Below the pieces are notes generated by a model. It made no database searches and had not been told where the DNA came from. It saw only the letters and a list, made by a program, of their open reading frames with translations. From Eonycteris spelaea (taxonomy: Eukaryota; Chordata; Mammalia; Chiroptera; Pteropodidae), in NCBI GenBank assembly GCA_003508835.1, contig PUFA01000003.1, positions 10,331,501 through 10,395,500 on the forward strand: a stretch of 64,000 bases of DNA. Reading direction: 5' to 3'. Below, piece after piece: positions 1 to 12,609 of this stretch (positions within the stretch are counted from its first letter, which is position 1; each line of letters begins with the position of its first letter). The position numbers and the translations under genes were made by a program.

Positions 1-119
1 TTCCTACTTCCTGGAAGACTGGGTGTAGATATGAGTAATGACGCACCCCCTTAGGAGTCATGATTGGGTAATAAAGGATGAATAAATAATGGAACTCTAA
101 GTTTTATTAATTTTTATAT

Positions 120-1240
120 AGACTTAACATGTACACAATATAACATTTAAAAGGTGTGAAGGGGTGTACATTGAAAGGGAAGCTTAACCCAGTTATTCTT
201 CCAAGAAGCCACCACTCCTAGCAATTTCTTATGTATATTTCCAGACATATCTTAGGATCATACAAGCACATACACATGGTTGTCATACCTTTACGACACA
301 TAGTAACAGCTGCACAAGCTATTCTGTATCCTGTTCTTCCACTTAAAATCTATATCTTGGTCCTTTTCATAGCAGTACTAGTAGCCATCATGTTTTTTTA
401 AATGGCTGCATCATAGTTTTTTCTCTGGATGCTGCTTTGTAGAGCCACTCCCATATTGATGCGCCCCATCTTTTGCTGTTACAAATGATACTGCAGTGTA
501 ATTCTTGTCCATGTGTCGTTTTGCACGTGTGCGATCATCTCTAGGATAAATTCCTAGAAATTAATTTAGTAAGTCAAGTGTTTGTGCATTTTAAATTTTG
601 ATGGACTTTTGCCAAATTGCTTTTTATAAAGATTGTACCAGTTTTGCTTCTCAGCCACAGTGTATGAGAGCTCATTTACCCACGCCACTGCCAAAGGGTC
701 ATTCAGCATTTCAGCCCTTGCTCACCTGGTAGTGACGAGTTGCAAGTCATTAAAATATACATTTACATTCTCTTATTATGAATGCATTGAGCCTGTTTTT
801 CATATGTCCAGGATCTTTAATGTTTTCCTGTGAATTTTTGGTTCATGGTCATTAAGTTGCCTTTTCTTATTAAAGTGTAGAGATTCTTTATAAACTGTAA
901 TAGGAGTAGCAATGATTTTCTTCAGTCATTGGTCTTTTTACTTCATTTATGGTGCTTTTACCATGTGGGAAAATGTAAATTTTAAGAGTCAAATTATTCA
1001 TCTTTCCTGTCTTCCATGTTTTGCATTCTTCCTAAGGAAAGCCTTTGCACCCATGGTTTCTTCTAGTACTTTTATAGCTCCAGTTTTTCACATTTAAATA
1101 TATTTTTTTTTCTATCTGGAAGTTATTTTGGGCTATGGAGTGAGGCAGAGATCCAACTTCATTTTTTTCTTTTGTTTGGATACCGTTTATTAAATAATCC
1201 AACATTTCTCTACGGATTTGTCATATACCAACAGGAATAC
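120..1240 (-). mobile_element. Old L1 fragment (L1M/HAL1-like), antisense
   Basis: The + strand resembles the reverse complement of L1: phrases such as GATAAATTCCTAGAAATTAA, the CCAAATTGCTTTTTATAAAG block and the later CATGGTTTCTTCTAG block occur in the order of L1 3' end toward ORF2. It is highly diverged with no open frame, hence inactive. Boundaries are approximate. Confidence 0.65.
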
Positions 1241-2879
1241 GGATGTGTTTATGTGACTGTGTGTTCAAGCTGTTCCATCAAGATCACCTCCCATTTCCTC
1301 AGGTGCCTTCCTTCACTGGTCAACCATTCTAGGCTGTCAGGTGCTCTCCTTCCTCCCAGTTCTTCTCTGTCCCGTTCACTTAGCAGTCTTTAGAATAAGG
1401 CTAGATCATGTGCTACCTTGAAACAGTCCTGCTGTTTTTGTCATCTGCTGTCGTGGAGTTTTGTGTGGGGATTGACAGTGCTAGAATAAAGAGCATGGGA
1501 TAATGGAGAAACTGGCACCAAGCAGGTAGAAGTAGGAGAATGGGAGCCTACCATGCTGAGGGGTGGCTTCTCCTCCTCGCGCTAGCTCCTCCTGCTGGGA
1601 TCTCACCTCCTGTGGCCCCCTGAACACCTGTCTCCACCATTGGTGTAGTTACTCATCCTACAGAATAAAATTTCTGTTTCCATGCATTTATGCCTACTTT
1701 CAGTTACTTTATTTAGCTCTTGTAATTCTTACCTGCTTGGCACGATGTTTACTATTGCCTTTAGAGGAACTTTGTGGTACCTGAGTTCTTCATCCTGTTT
1801 CCCTCCTCCATGTGGATTCTTTTCTGCATGGATCCGAGAGCTGTGTCCTCCCATTCTAGTCAGCTTTGGCTTTTATCATTTCTTGCCTTTACCGATATCT
1901 CCATGTGCCTTGAGGTTCTACTTGTCTGGTTTTAAAATCACTCACTGCTTTTTCCACATATATGATCCATGCATTTTTCTGCATCCCAAATAATTGCTGG
2001 CTGTGTTCCATCACTTGATCTATGCAGTACTTTTTAAATTTTGTGTCAGTAAAATCAAGAGCATCACTGTCCTATGGGGCTCTAGTTAAAAAGTACTTTT
2101 AATTTTAAATTTAAATTGATCAAAGTAGATTTTTTTAAAAATCACTGAGAAAATCCTGAATAATGTATAACACAGGATAAAAGGTGTTGCTTTTTATGTG
2201 ATGATAATTAATGGCACCCAGTTCACCATTGCCAGTGGGGAATAAAAGGGTACCAAGGTGGAAGGATTCCCTTCTGTTCAAGCAAAGAAGCCGGTGCTCC
2301 TTGTACTGCGCAGCAGCAAGTGGTCTTCCTACTTGCCTGCTGCTAAGTCCTGATAGCAATCTTGTTACAGACAACGAGTTCCTGTAAAGCACAATGTGGT
2401 CCTGATTAACTGATTGTGTTACATCCAAAGTGCTCAGGGGAGAAGCACCGGTCAGTTGATGGAGTGACTTTACAACAGGGTCTGACTCTCCAATGGCTTT
2501 ACACAACAATGTAGGCTTTAGAGGACCTGGGCTCTGTGTCAGCCCTCTGCCCTGCAGGGATGGGGTGGGGGGAGAGACTCTGGGTCCTTAGCAGACACTA
2601 GAGATTCTTTCTCCCACCTATGTTTTGAATCTGACGACTCCTCATTCCTACTACCATAGTTTTAAAGATCTATGTCATACCTGGACTATATATTGCAATG
2701 ACATATTTCTGGATGACTCCCCCTGCTTATCAGTGCAGCCCAGTCTGATTAACATCACCCGTAGGATCTCTCACGTTTGGATCCTGTACCTGCATCTTCC
2801 AGCTTTGCCCCCGCCATCCTCCCTATACTTTAACCCCACAGGCATGTCATATGAACATACCAGGCTCTCCTGAGCCCCT

Positions 2880-3120
2880 TCCTTAATATTTGCTCTGTCC
2901 CCTGGCTAGCTTCCTCTTTTCTTCATTTAGTCCAATCCTTCTCATCCTCCAAGACCCAGGTAGGTGATATCTGACCTGTAAGAGTCCTCTGACTTCTTCG
3001 GACAGACTAAATTGTGACACTCTCTTAGGTTCCTATTCCCATATTTCAGCTCTCATCCTTTGAATCATTATGTATTTATCCATTTGTTTCTCAAATGGAG
3101 CTCACAACCCTAGTAGTCCA
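2880..3120 (+). mobile_element. L2 LINE 3' region fragment
   Basis: The segment containing TCATCCTCCAAGACCCAGG, followed by a CATTATGTATTTATCCATTTG stretch and GGAGCTCACAACCC, follows the order of the L2 3' end. It is strongly diverged and boundaries are approximate. Confidence 0.5.
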
Positions 3121-3772
3121 TGACAATGAACCTGGGTCCCACAAAGCCATGGGATGAAGATGGTTCATCTTCCTGGACTGGCCATTTTAGTAAAAGATTT
3201 GGGGAGATCTTTGTTAAGACAAGCAGGATTATGCTTTGGAGAATCCATGTTCACATAAATTGTAAAGATGTTTTTTGTTTGTTTTTACAGGGAGCACTTT
3301 GTGCTGTTCTCATGTTCCTCATTTTCTGCCTTTGGGGCTTCTTCAGTCTTGGGTGACAGCCATTTCTGTGTCTCTTGCATGAGATTCCCCAGCCTCCTGC
3401 TCACTGTCCTGCCCCACCCCATACCTCTTTGTCAAATAACGAGGCAAACAAACACACGAGCAGTATTAACCTGTCTGAATCCTGTTTTCTTCCTTTGGAA
3501 AATGAGATTAGAATAGATTTTATTTTAATTAGACAACTCTCTCACGCTTGTTTACTTAAAGGATGTACATAGCAACCTTAAGAGATACGTAGTGATATTC
3601 TGTTTAGAAGTGAAAGCATTATAACACTTAGAATTAGGTGATATCTGTAACAAGGAAGTGGAAATGTCACTCATCAAACAGTGTAGATGGAACTCCTACA
3701 CCAATGGAGCGGAGACATCACAGTTATTCTGTGCTGCAAACGAAGCCCATGTGCCATGGTGTGATGTCCCCC

Positions 3773-4146
3773 GATGCCAGGTTTCCAGTTGTCACCGATT
3801 ACAGTGGTTTCTCACACTGGCATTGTATAAAGATTACAGAGTGAAAGGGGGATAAGAGGGGAGATTTTTCCTTCAGAAATCTATTCCTGGGTCCCTGATA
3901 TTTATTCTCTTATCTCATTTTCCTACTGGTTGTCTCAAAGCCCAGTGATGACTGAGAAGCTTTATTATTATAATTAAGGAGACCAAGTTTCTGGGTTGAT
4001 TTTGGAAATTGCGTGTGTGTGTATATAGATAGATATACACACATAGAGGGATAGATACCCACTTCCTACCCTTTTCCATTCTGTAATCTTTGTACAATGC
4101 CAGTACAAACCCTGATAGCCAATGATAACTGGAAATCTGGCCATTG
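3773..4146. repeat. Imperfect inverted repeat, arms of about 80 bp
   Basis: The left arm (3773-3852) and the reverse complement of the right arm (about 4066-4146) share the blocks TTTCCAGTT, ACTGGCATTGTA and AAAGATTACAGA in the same order, roughly 75-80% alike by eye. About 210 bp separate the arms, including a TG/TATA/CA stretch at 4012-4044 that is itself self-complementary. It could be two opposed copies of an unnamed repeat, the ends of an old DNA transposon, or a local inverted duplication. Confidence 0.75.
4012..4044. repeat. (TG)n-(TA)n-(CA)n simple repeat
   Basis: GTGTGTGTGTATAT, then AGATAG, then ATATACACACA: a short low-complexity run that can fold back on itself, inside the larger inverted repeat. 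Confidence 0.8.
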
Positions 4147-4153
4147 GGGCCAT

Positions 4154-4174
4154 ACACACACACACACACACACA
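4154..4174. repeat. (CA)n microsatellite
   Basis: About ten uninterrupted AC/CA dinucleotides, just outside the right arm of the inverted repeat. Confidence 0.95.
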
Positions 4175-4194
4175 AATATTACATGCTCATATGT

Positions 4195-4500
4195 TTCATT
4201 CCGCACATATATATTGAGTGCTCACGATGTGCCAACCTTGTGTTTGGCATGGGAATCCAATACTAATTAATTCCAACCCTGTCCCTGACTTCATCAGGAT
4301 TACATTTAGTGGCAGAAACAGAAAAAGCACGCCATCAGCATATTAAGAGTTTCCTTTGTAGTAAATATTGTGAAGAAAATGAACCTTCATAGAACAGCTG
4401 GAGAGAGGCCATCCAAGTGGGGAGCCTAGCACAGTGCCCCCACCTCATGAGGGACAGCTTCGGTGAGAGGTCTGGGAAGCTGAGTCAGTAATGTAGGGTG
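4195..4500 (-). mobile_element. L2 3' end fragment, antisense
   Basis: TTGAGTGCTCACGATGTGCC, then GGCATGGGAATCCAATAC and CCCTGACTTCATCAGGATTA match the reverse complement of the L2 3' end, diverged. The 5' limit is not clear. Confidence 0.55.
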
Positions 4501-5689
4501 AGTTGCAGTTTGCCTCTAGGTTCACCTGGTGAGAAGGTAAAGATGTGTAAGCAAAAGAAGGTAAAGAGGGAGATAAGAAAATAGAATGAGTTTATGTCTG
4601 TCTTCAAAACATAATCCCAAGATTTGAAAGAGCTGGGAGACTGTTTGGAAGAATCTGGTATTTGGAGAAGAGTTAAGTGTGCAAGGGAGGGTAAGTTGGC
4701 CTGGACTGAAGAAGAATAGGGAAGAGGAAAGGATGGGCCTTGTTCTGGGCCAGCAAGGTCTGGAAACCATGGATCACAGGAGGTGCTGGTGGCAATCAGT
4801 GCTTTTGGAAGCTGCCAGGAGAATGGTTTAATTATAAAGCCAAATAGGGTGGATCTGGAACTGTGACAGGAGAGGACTGACCTCCTCCTGGCATGAGGAC
4901 TCACTTGGTCTTGGACAGGAGGTTGGAAAGTAAGAGGGAATGGGCAAGAACTTCTGTATGCCCGGGGTCAGGACCTGCGGAAGGGCCAGTGGGCAGGCCA
5001 AAGTGTGACGCCAGCCAGGCCTGGAGAAATGGCTTCATGCTTTATGCGTGAACCAGCTGTAACATGAGACTACTTGTGGGACCAGTCTCCACAGCAGCTG
5101 CGTGAGTCCCGCTATGCCCTCCCGTGGCTGGGAAGCTCAGTTCTGCACTGAAGCAGTGTGTGACAGTCTGGAGAAGAGGATGCAAAAGGAAGCCTTAAAT
5201 CCACATCCCCATTTTCAGTGACAGATGTCTCCAGGATCCTAGCAGTGATGAGGGAAGAAAGTTGCCTCGTTCTTAGGTTTGCTCATTTCATCCTGAGAGT
5301 TGGGATATGGCCCTCAAGGTATAAAGGAAGATTCTGAGATTTCCTTATTTCATCTGGGCTTCACTCAGAGTTATTTCTTCTATGACCATTAGATCAGGTG
5401 ACCTCCAATTTCATAGCCAGGTTGTGAAGACAGCCTCACTGTTCTGTGTCATTGAATTGCCACTTTATTATTATAATTGACCCTTAAGTCTTCATATTAA
5501 ATTATTACTTGTGAATTAAGTGATAATTTCAAATATCAGATAACTTATTAAATTAGTTTGGTGTCTACTAATATTCAACCAGAGATCATAATTTATTTTT
5601 TTAAATAAGAAATGTTTAATATTTGCTTTTTTCACAAATAAGATTTTACTTAAAAAAAATTTCACTTTCCTAAAAACGTATATTTTTAA

Positions 5690-6270
5690 CAGCTTTTGCA
5701 GTGTAATTGACGTACAAAAAACTGCGCATAAGTTTTGACATATGCATACAAGAACGAAATCATTGCCACAATCCAGATAATGTACAGACCCATCACCCCC
5801 AAGCATTTTCTCATGCCCTTTTGTGATTATGGCTGCCCTTCATCCCCTGATGACCACTGGCCTGTTCCCTGTCTGTGTAGATTACGTGTTTTAGAGTTCT
5901 GTATAGATGTAATTATGTAGTATGTTCTCTTGGGGAGGGGTTGGCTTCTTTTAATAAGCATAATTGTTTTGCGACGCATTCATTTTGCTGTATGTTTCAA
6001 TAGTTCATAACTTCTTAATTGCTGAGTAGTACTACATTGCATAAATATACCAGTTTATCTGTTGTCTTGCTGGTGGACATTTGAGCTGTTTTCAGTTTTG
6101 TCTATGAATATTTATATACAAATCTTTGCGTGAAAATGTGCTTTCAGTTCTTTTGGATTAATACCTAGAAATGAAATGGCTGTGTTATATGGTAGGTGTA
6201 TGTTTAGCTTTTTAAACAATTGCCAAACTGTCTTCTAAAATGATTGTATACCAGAGTAATGCTAGCCTCA
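5690..6270 (-). mobile_element. Old L1 3' region, antisense
   Basis: The CAGTGTAATTGACGTAC block, GTTTTGACATATGCATACA, GATGACCACTGGCCTGTT, TTGCTGAGTAGTACTACATT and GGATTAATACCTAGAAATG blocks occur in the order of the reverse complement of an L1 3' end and ORF2 C-terminus. There is no intact frame. Confidence 0.8.
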
Positions 6271-6327
6271 TCAAAGGAGATAAAATGTGCTCCTTCCTCT
6301 TCAACTTTCTGTAAGACATTGGTCAAC

Positions 6328-6528
6328 ACCAGGGCTCTGGCCTAATAGGCCTGTTTAAAAGCCCATCTCTGCTACATCCTAAATATAATTTCCCTGTGCC
6401 TCAGTTTCCTCATCTGTAAAGGGGATAATAATAGAACTTAATGCAAGAAGTTGTAGAGATTAAAAGAGCTATTTCATGTAAACTACTTGGCACACCTGAC
6501 TGTCTCCATAAATGTCAACTATTAGTAC
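6328..6528 (+). mobile_element. MIR SINE
   Basis: Contains CCTCAGTTTCCTCATCTGTA, GGGGATAATAATAGAAC and the AGATTAAAAGAGC block in MIR order, followed by a diverged 3' end. This is an ancient tRNA-derived SINE shared across mammals. Confidence 0.85.
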
Positions 6529-6969
6529 CTGCCATGTCTCAGTGAAATGGAGTTCCCGTTCTGGATGTCCCAGTGAGGGAGGCTTTAACCAGATGGGATT
6601 TCTGGGGCAGATCCTGGACCTGCTACGGCCAAGGTTAAATGTTGCAATTCCTCTCACTCAAAGTATATCATCCACTCTCATGTAAAATCACTCTCTGGCC
6701 TCTCGCCACCTGCATTCCTATGTGGCTTCACTCAGTTCCAGCTGCTTTGGGTGTAACTTAGATGACTTCAGCCTTCCAGGTGTGTTCCAAGATAGCATGC
6801 CGTTCTGATGCCTGACCTAGCTGGTAGCCATGATGGGAAAGTTCAGATCAACCCCCCAGCCCACAATAACCCTCAGGCTGGGAACTGCCAGTGTCATATT
6901 TCAGGTCTGGCCTTGGGGACTGCAACTCAAGCCTTCCTTTGCATCTGTAGATTTTAGACTCCCAACATA

Positions 6970-7150
6970 AAGTGATATTTGTTGAGTGCCTGTGGTGGCC
7001 CAGATGCTGGTCTAAGCAAACCGATGCATACACTCTCAATTAAACCTTACTTCCTGAATCAGGAGTATTATTATCTCCATTTTTCAAACAAGTAAACTGA
7101 GACTCAGAGAGGTTAAACAAGTGGCCACTCTCAGGTTTTCTCAGTTCACG
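6970..7150 (-). mobile_element. MIR SINE, antisense
   Basis: The + strand reads TTGAGTGCCTGTGGTGGCCC, then TATTATTATCTCCATTTTTC and ACTGAGACTCAGAGAGGTTA, the reverse complement of MIR. Confidence 0.85.
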
Positions 7151-7979
7151 CCCTTTGCTCATTCCTTTGCATTATAGCTGGTCCTCAGACTGGCCACAAT
7201 TAAACCTTGCAGCAACTTCCAAAAACTGTAGGTATTGTTCTGGTAAACTTAATACGAAAGGTAAAAATCTGTCTTTATAAAGAGAAGAATCTACCATGCT
7301 AGCTTGAATTTTGGTACTTGGGGTTTTTTGAAATGATAATTTGGGATATCCCCTTTGTACGGTTTGAATGCATTCCAGGTTGGTATTGTAGGTTGAGCCC
7401 ATTTCTAGAAACAGGATTTACAGGACCAAGGTTTATGCTGTCACATGTTGGGCTTATATGGGTAACAGGAGACCTAGGGAAATTTAACTTATTAATACTA
7501 CATTTATAACCCTTTGTTTCGAGTGTGACCAAAGTGGCTTTATGCATCCAGGACTGGATGCATAAAGGTAAACTGTCAGGGGTCCTTTCATTCTCTCTTC
7601 TTGCTACAGGGATCTGTGTCAGGGCACTCAAGAGAATGGATCTCAAGTTGCTTGAGGCATTTTGCTTTAATTCAGGAAAAGAAGAACCATTCCTCATTGC
7701 TTTGAGTTAGCAGCTCACATTTCAGTTCAGAAAGAACTGAAATGAATAAGGGAAGAGCCTCCCTGTGTTGTTAATGCTGCCTGCACGTGTGTTTGCTGGT
7801 ATACCCTGGGCTCCAAGCCAGTATGTGGTCTGCTCATGCACAGTCCAGGTGGGCAGGAGGATGATCTGCATTTTCCTTCCTTAGAGGTGCCCAAGGAGGA
7901 ATGATAGTATCTACCTGACAGGATTAGACACTTTTAACTTTTTCAAGTTCTAATCCTATCCTAATTTTAAACAAGCTCT

Positions 7980-9480
7980 AATATTCTCATTTTAAACAAG
8001 GAAATGTTGATGTATGTGTTTTTCTTAACTTAGTGTGCTGGCTAAGACCACCAGAATAATGTCAAATATAAGGAATGAGAGGGACATCCTTGTATCATTT
8101 CTAATATCAAACTGCTCTTAATGGTTCAGCATTAAGAATGATGCTTGCCATAGTTTAAAACATTTCTTTACTAAGTATCCACTGTCAGATTTAGAAAGTT
8201 TTCTTTTCTTCCAAACCTCGATAAAAGCTTTTAAAATAAACGGGTATTGAATTTGAAGCTTTTCTGCACCTGCAGAGGTAGTCATGGTTTTTCTCCTACA
8301 GTCTATTATGTGGTAAATTGCATTAATTGATAGTCTTATCTGAAAATGTTGTTGCGTTCATGGGAAAAACCCAACATGATTTTATTTTAGATTTTTGTGA
8401 TGGTGTTTCTCATTGCAATCGGTATATACATTTCTATCCTCATAGCTCTTGTCTGGTTTTTGTGTCAAAGTAACATGAATAACATAAAGTGAGCTTCCCC
8501 TTCTTTCTCTTCTCTCAAACTTTGTGTGTGGTTAAGATGGGGTCCGTGAGTGGTAGAGATCACCTTAAAAATATCTGAGCCTAGTGGGGTCGTTGTTTTT
8601 GTTTCGTTTTGGTTTTTGTGGATGTATATGTAATTGATTCAGTTTACTTAATGGTTAATAGAGCTACCCAAAATTCCTATGTCTTTTGAGTCAGATTTGA
8701 CATTACACATTTTTAGCAATTCAACCAGTTTTTGTAGTTTGTAATTATATTGTCATAAAATTTTCCCTCATTTTCTCTATATTTTTGATTTCTCCTATAC
8801 CTGTCATCCTTGAACATTGCATATTTGTCTTTTTTCTTAAATAATTTTGACAGAATTTGATGGCTTATTAGTTTTTTTAAAAAACATTATATGCTAGCTT
8901 TCTGTTTATTGATTTTTCTCTATATGTCTTTATTTTCCTATTTCATCAATTTTTGTTATCTTTACTCCTTTGTATTCTTTGCATTTATTCCATTATTACT
9001 TTTCAAATTGTTGAGTTATCCACTCATTAATTTTTACTGTATTCTTTTCTAATATAAACACTTAAGGCAATAAATTTCCTTCTAAATACTCTTTAAAAGC
9101 AGTCTACAAGCTTTAATATATAGTTTTTTTCATTATGTTACCCTTTGAATATTTTCTAATTTTCTATATTTTTAAATCTTTGACCTGAGTTAATTAGAAG
9201 TGTTTAAAATTTTATAATTATACAGATTTTCAATTTATCTTCTTGTTATTTATTTTCAACTCAATTTCATTGTGGTTGGGAAGGCAGCCTATATAAAACC
9301 AATCGGCATTTATTCATGAGCTTTGTGATAATACTGATGGTCAGTTTTTAAATAGTCTGTGTGTATTTGAGAAGAATATGTTTTCTCTCATTTGGGGCAC
9401 CAGGTTATATATGTTCATCTGTAAGATAAAATTTATCAGGTTAAATGAACCTGTTGTATCCATAATAATTTCTATCAATT
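7980..9480 (-). mobile_element. Old L1 ORF2 region, antisense
   Basis: About 1.5 kb of AT-rich sequence follows the reverse complement of L1 ORF2: a GAATGAGAGGGACATCCTTG block, TGGTAAATTGCATTAATTGA, ACCCAACATGATTTTATTTT, then CAATTTCATTGTGGTTGGGA near the end. Stops are frequent, so it is a dead copy. Confidence 0.75.
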
Positions 9481-10589
9481 AGTATGCAAGAGGTGTGGTA
9501 AACCTCTCCACTCTGATTATGGATTAGATTTGGCCGCATATAACAGGGGGAAAAAATGGACAGCTTAAACAAGATAGAAATTATACAACATAGTCTGGAC
9601 TACATTTATGTGAAGCGTTAAGTTCTATCTATGCCTAAATGTCCAGGGCTGATATAGCAACTCCCTAGTGAGCCTGTCATATAGGATTTGGTTACCCCTC
9701 CCCGAAGTTATCAGGGATGGCAGTTTCTTCTCTCTACTTCTCCTATGACTAAAAACCAGGGTGACTCACCTTTTCTAGGAAGAATGGCTGTGGGACTTCT
9801 TCCTGCACTAAGGAAACTTGAGTCCCCCCGACCACACACACACACATTCCCAGGCAGGTATATTTTCACTGAATTCTAGTAGGATTTTATCCAAGCTGTA
9901 TTTCAGAAATATTTGCACCTTAATTTAGAAGTTTTTCCCCCCAATATATGAAGGCCCAGTTGTCCATAAATATTTCATCGGTTATTCCCCAGAGTTGAAC
10001 AGACTCTCTTCCCAGCTAACCCCCTTCTTTATTTTTAGTGTGGTTATCTAATTTTCTCTTCTCCTTTCCATTCCCCTGACTTAAAATTTTGATGATACTC
10101 ACCCCTGTGATCCCTGGCTGAGGCCTCCCCATGGCTGCCCATCCCTGTGTGCCCTATTCAGTGAACACTCCAAATCATTTGCATGGCATTTCACAGAGTC
10201 AAATGCTCCCCTTCCAGCAGTCCGAATGTTCTTGGATGCTTCTTGACATAGGATGATTTTTTTCTCAATTCTGTTCAGATTTCAGACCATTGCTATGTAT
10301 CTTTTTACACCCATCTGTCATCCCAATACCTTATTTTAAGATGACACAATTTTCTCAAGGCAGTATATTGAGGAATTGATGTATGGTAAAATATCTTTAG
10401 TGCATGTAAAATAATATATAAGAAAGCAGTTTTAGATTGAAAGTTGATTCCAGCTCATCAAAGTCCTACCATAGACCAGCTTTAAAATGAATGTGTATGT
10501 GAGAAAGAGAAATCGACAGCTTTTATGTCAAACATGTTGCTTAGTACTGTGTTATTTTATTTTTATGCTATTTTTAATGATGAATAATT

Positions 10590-11530
10590 CAGTTTATTTA
10601 AACTAAGACAAAAACATTTTCCCATTCCTTGCCCCTGGCAACCACCAGTGTTCTCTGTGTCTGAAAGCTTGGTATGTATGTATGTATGCATGCATGCATG
10701 CATGTATGGATGTATGTATGTATTTTCTATATTCCACATGTAAAAGAGATCATGCAGTATTTGTCTTTCTCTGTCTGATTTATTTTATTTAGCACAATGC
10801 CTAGAGGTCCATTCATGTTGTCACAAATGGCAAGATTTCGTCCTTTTATATGACTGAATAATATTCCATTATATACATGTACCACATCTTCTTTATCCAT
10901 TCATCCATTGATAGTTACTTAGGTTATTTCCATCCTTTGGCTATTGTAAATAATGCTGCAGTGAACCTGGGGTGTATATGTTTTTGAGTTAGCATTTTCA
11001 TCTCCTTTGGATAAATACCTAGAAGTAGAATTGCTGGGTCATATGGTAGTTCTATTTTTAATTTTTCGAGGAACCTCCATACTGTTTTCCATAATGGCTA
11101 TACTAATTTACAATTCCACCAGCAGTGTACAAGGGTTCCCTTTTCTCCACATCCTCATGAGCACTTGTTACTTGTTGATTTATTGATGATAGCCATTCTA
11201 ACAGGTGTGAGATGATATCTCATTGTGGCTTTAAAATCTCTTATGATTAGTGATGTAGAGTATCTTTTCATGTATCTGTTGGCCATCCGTCTGTCCTCTT
11301 TGGAGATGTGTCTATTCAGATCCTATGCCCATTTTTTTTTATTGGATTGTTTTTTTATTTTTTTTACTGTCAAGTTGTACAAGTTCTTTATATATTTTGG
11401 ATGTTAGCCCCTTATCAGATATATAATTTGCAAATATTTTCTCCCATTCAGCAGGTTGCCTTTTCGTTTTGTTGACGGTTTCCTTTGCTGTGCAGAACAC
11501 TTGGCATTTTGCATATGTTACCGCCTTTTT
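10590..11530 (-). mobile_element. L1 3' region, antisense, comparatively well preserved
   Basis: The order CCCCTGGCAACCACCAGTG, GAATAATATTCCATTATATA, GGATAAATACCTAGAAGTAG, AACAGGTGTGAGATGATATC and TTCTCCCATTCAGCAGGTTG is the reverse complement of the L1 3' UTR and ORF2 end. It reads closer to consensus than the other L1 pieces, suggesting a younger insertion. A tetranucleotide tract interrupts the 3' UTR. Confidence 0.88.
10672..10722. repeat. (TATG)n/(CATG)n tetranucleotide repeat
   Basis: About twelve units, TATG at the ends and CATG in the middle. It probably grew within the L1 sequence around it. Confidence 0.95.
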
Positions 11531-11549
11531 GTCTTCCATGTACATGAAG

Positions 11550-11705
11550 GAGGTTACTTATCTCTATTTACAGATGAAGGTCCTAAAGCGAAACACCTGA
11601 GACACTCATTAATTTCCCCCAAGTACTACCTAGGTTCTGGCACATTCTCAAGTCTTTCCAAGGTCTGACTGATTCCTACTTCAGTACTTTGAATCTCAGG
11701 TCACG
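11550..11705 (-). mobile_element. MIR fragment, antisense, close to exon A
   Basis: TATTTACAGATGAAGGTCCT, then AGTACCTAGG-like and CAAGTCTTTCCAAGGTCTGA blocks recall reversed MIR. It ends less than 70 bp from the exon A acceptor. Strongly diverged. Confidence 0.5.
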
Positions 11706-11772
11706 CTACTAAAATGTTAACTCGTTGTATCTTTAGATCATCACTGAGCGGCCTTCTCACATCATCCTTTAG

Positions 11773-11871
11773 GCAGCACCAAGAGTCGCTGGCGGCAGAG
11801 AGAGAGAGGCGACGACAGGAGAGAGAAGAGAGGTTGCAGAGAATAGAACGGGAAGAAAGGAACAAATTCAG
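11773..11871 (+). CDS. FHOD3: FHOD3 internal exon A (start of charged coiled coil)
   Basis: This 99-bp exon follows a CTTTAG acceptor and ends at AG|GTAAGA, a strong donor. Its first base completes a codon begun in the previous, unseen exon, and its last two bases (AG) join the next exon to make Ser. It reads HQESLAAERERRRQ, then EREERLQRIEREERNKF. This run of Glu and Arg, with Leu/Ile at heptad-like spacing, is the coiled coil upstream of FH1 in FHOD3. From established knowledge, FHOD3 is a Diaphanous-related formin that assembles actin and is needed for sarcomere organisation in heart muscle; variants linked to hypertrophic cardiomyopathy cluster in its coiled-coil part. A second AG lies four bases into the exon (11775-11776), so the exact acceptor is slightly uncertain. 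The FHOD3 call rests on remembered protein similarity and on the downstream exons. Confidence 0.94.
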
Positions 11872-12609
11872 GTAAGAAGGATTTTTAGATTTTTAAAATA
11901 ATAAATTGAAATTAAAGCACATGGTTTTACAACTCTGTATGATGAATACTAATGTTATAGGGCTAGGCAGGTGTGCTTTGGATTTTATTGTTATATTCAA
12001 GGAAGAGAAAGACATACCTTACATAGGCTAGATCTGGTTTTGTTTTGTCTTTTTTTTTTTTCTTGTGGCCTTTTTTTTCTCTAACCATATGGCAGGAAGC
12101 ATAGCCAACAAGCCAAATGCGATTAAGGATTTGTATATTCTTGAGTCCTCCATTATCTAAAATAGTTTTATCCAGGTCTTCCTAAAGACAGAGAATTTAA
12201 TTGTCTTAACTTAGTTTGCCATTTCCCCCTAAAGCTACTCATGTTTTATTCATATTTTATTGGATGACTTAAAGAAAATGCTTTTCCCACTTTCTGCTTT
12301 GATTCTCATTCCCTGTAGCAATCTTCAATATATTTTTTTAAGACAATAATTCTCCTATGGGGGGAAAAGTCACTTTGCTGATTACCCCCTGCTCATTGTC
12401 CGCCAGTCTCCTGGTCTCTGTCCAGCTCCAAGAATATGTGGCTGGATATGGTCCATGTCAGGTTCCGTGTCTCAGGCGGCCTCTGCTGAGTCAAGCACTG
12501 CAGTTTCTCCTTCAGCCAGCTCACCCATTCTCATCCTTGCCTTCATTCTCTTTGCTCCCCTGGGCTTCTTGCTGTACAGTGCTTTATGGAATACAAACCA
12601 CTCGCTGAG

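Larger units (their letters stand above)
1..11772 (+). other. FHOD3: FHOD3 intron upstream of exon A (partial)
   Basis: This is the 3' part of an intron at least 11.8 kb long. I find no FHOD3 exon here. The contents are mostly old L1 pieces in antisense orientation, several MIR and L2 copies, one inverted repeat pair near 3.8-4.1 kb and simple repeats, listed separately. The stretches 1250-2880, 4560-5690, 7160-7970 and 9500-10590 hold nothing I can identify; open frames there are short and lack coding character. Confidence 0.85.
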
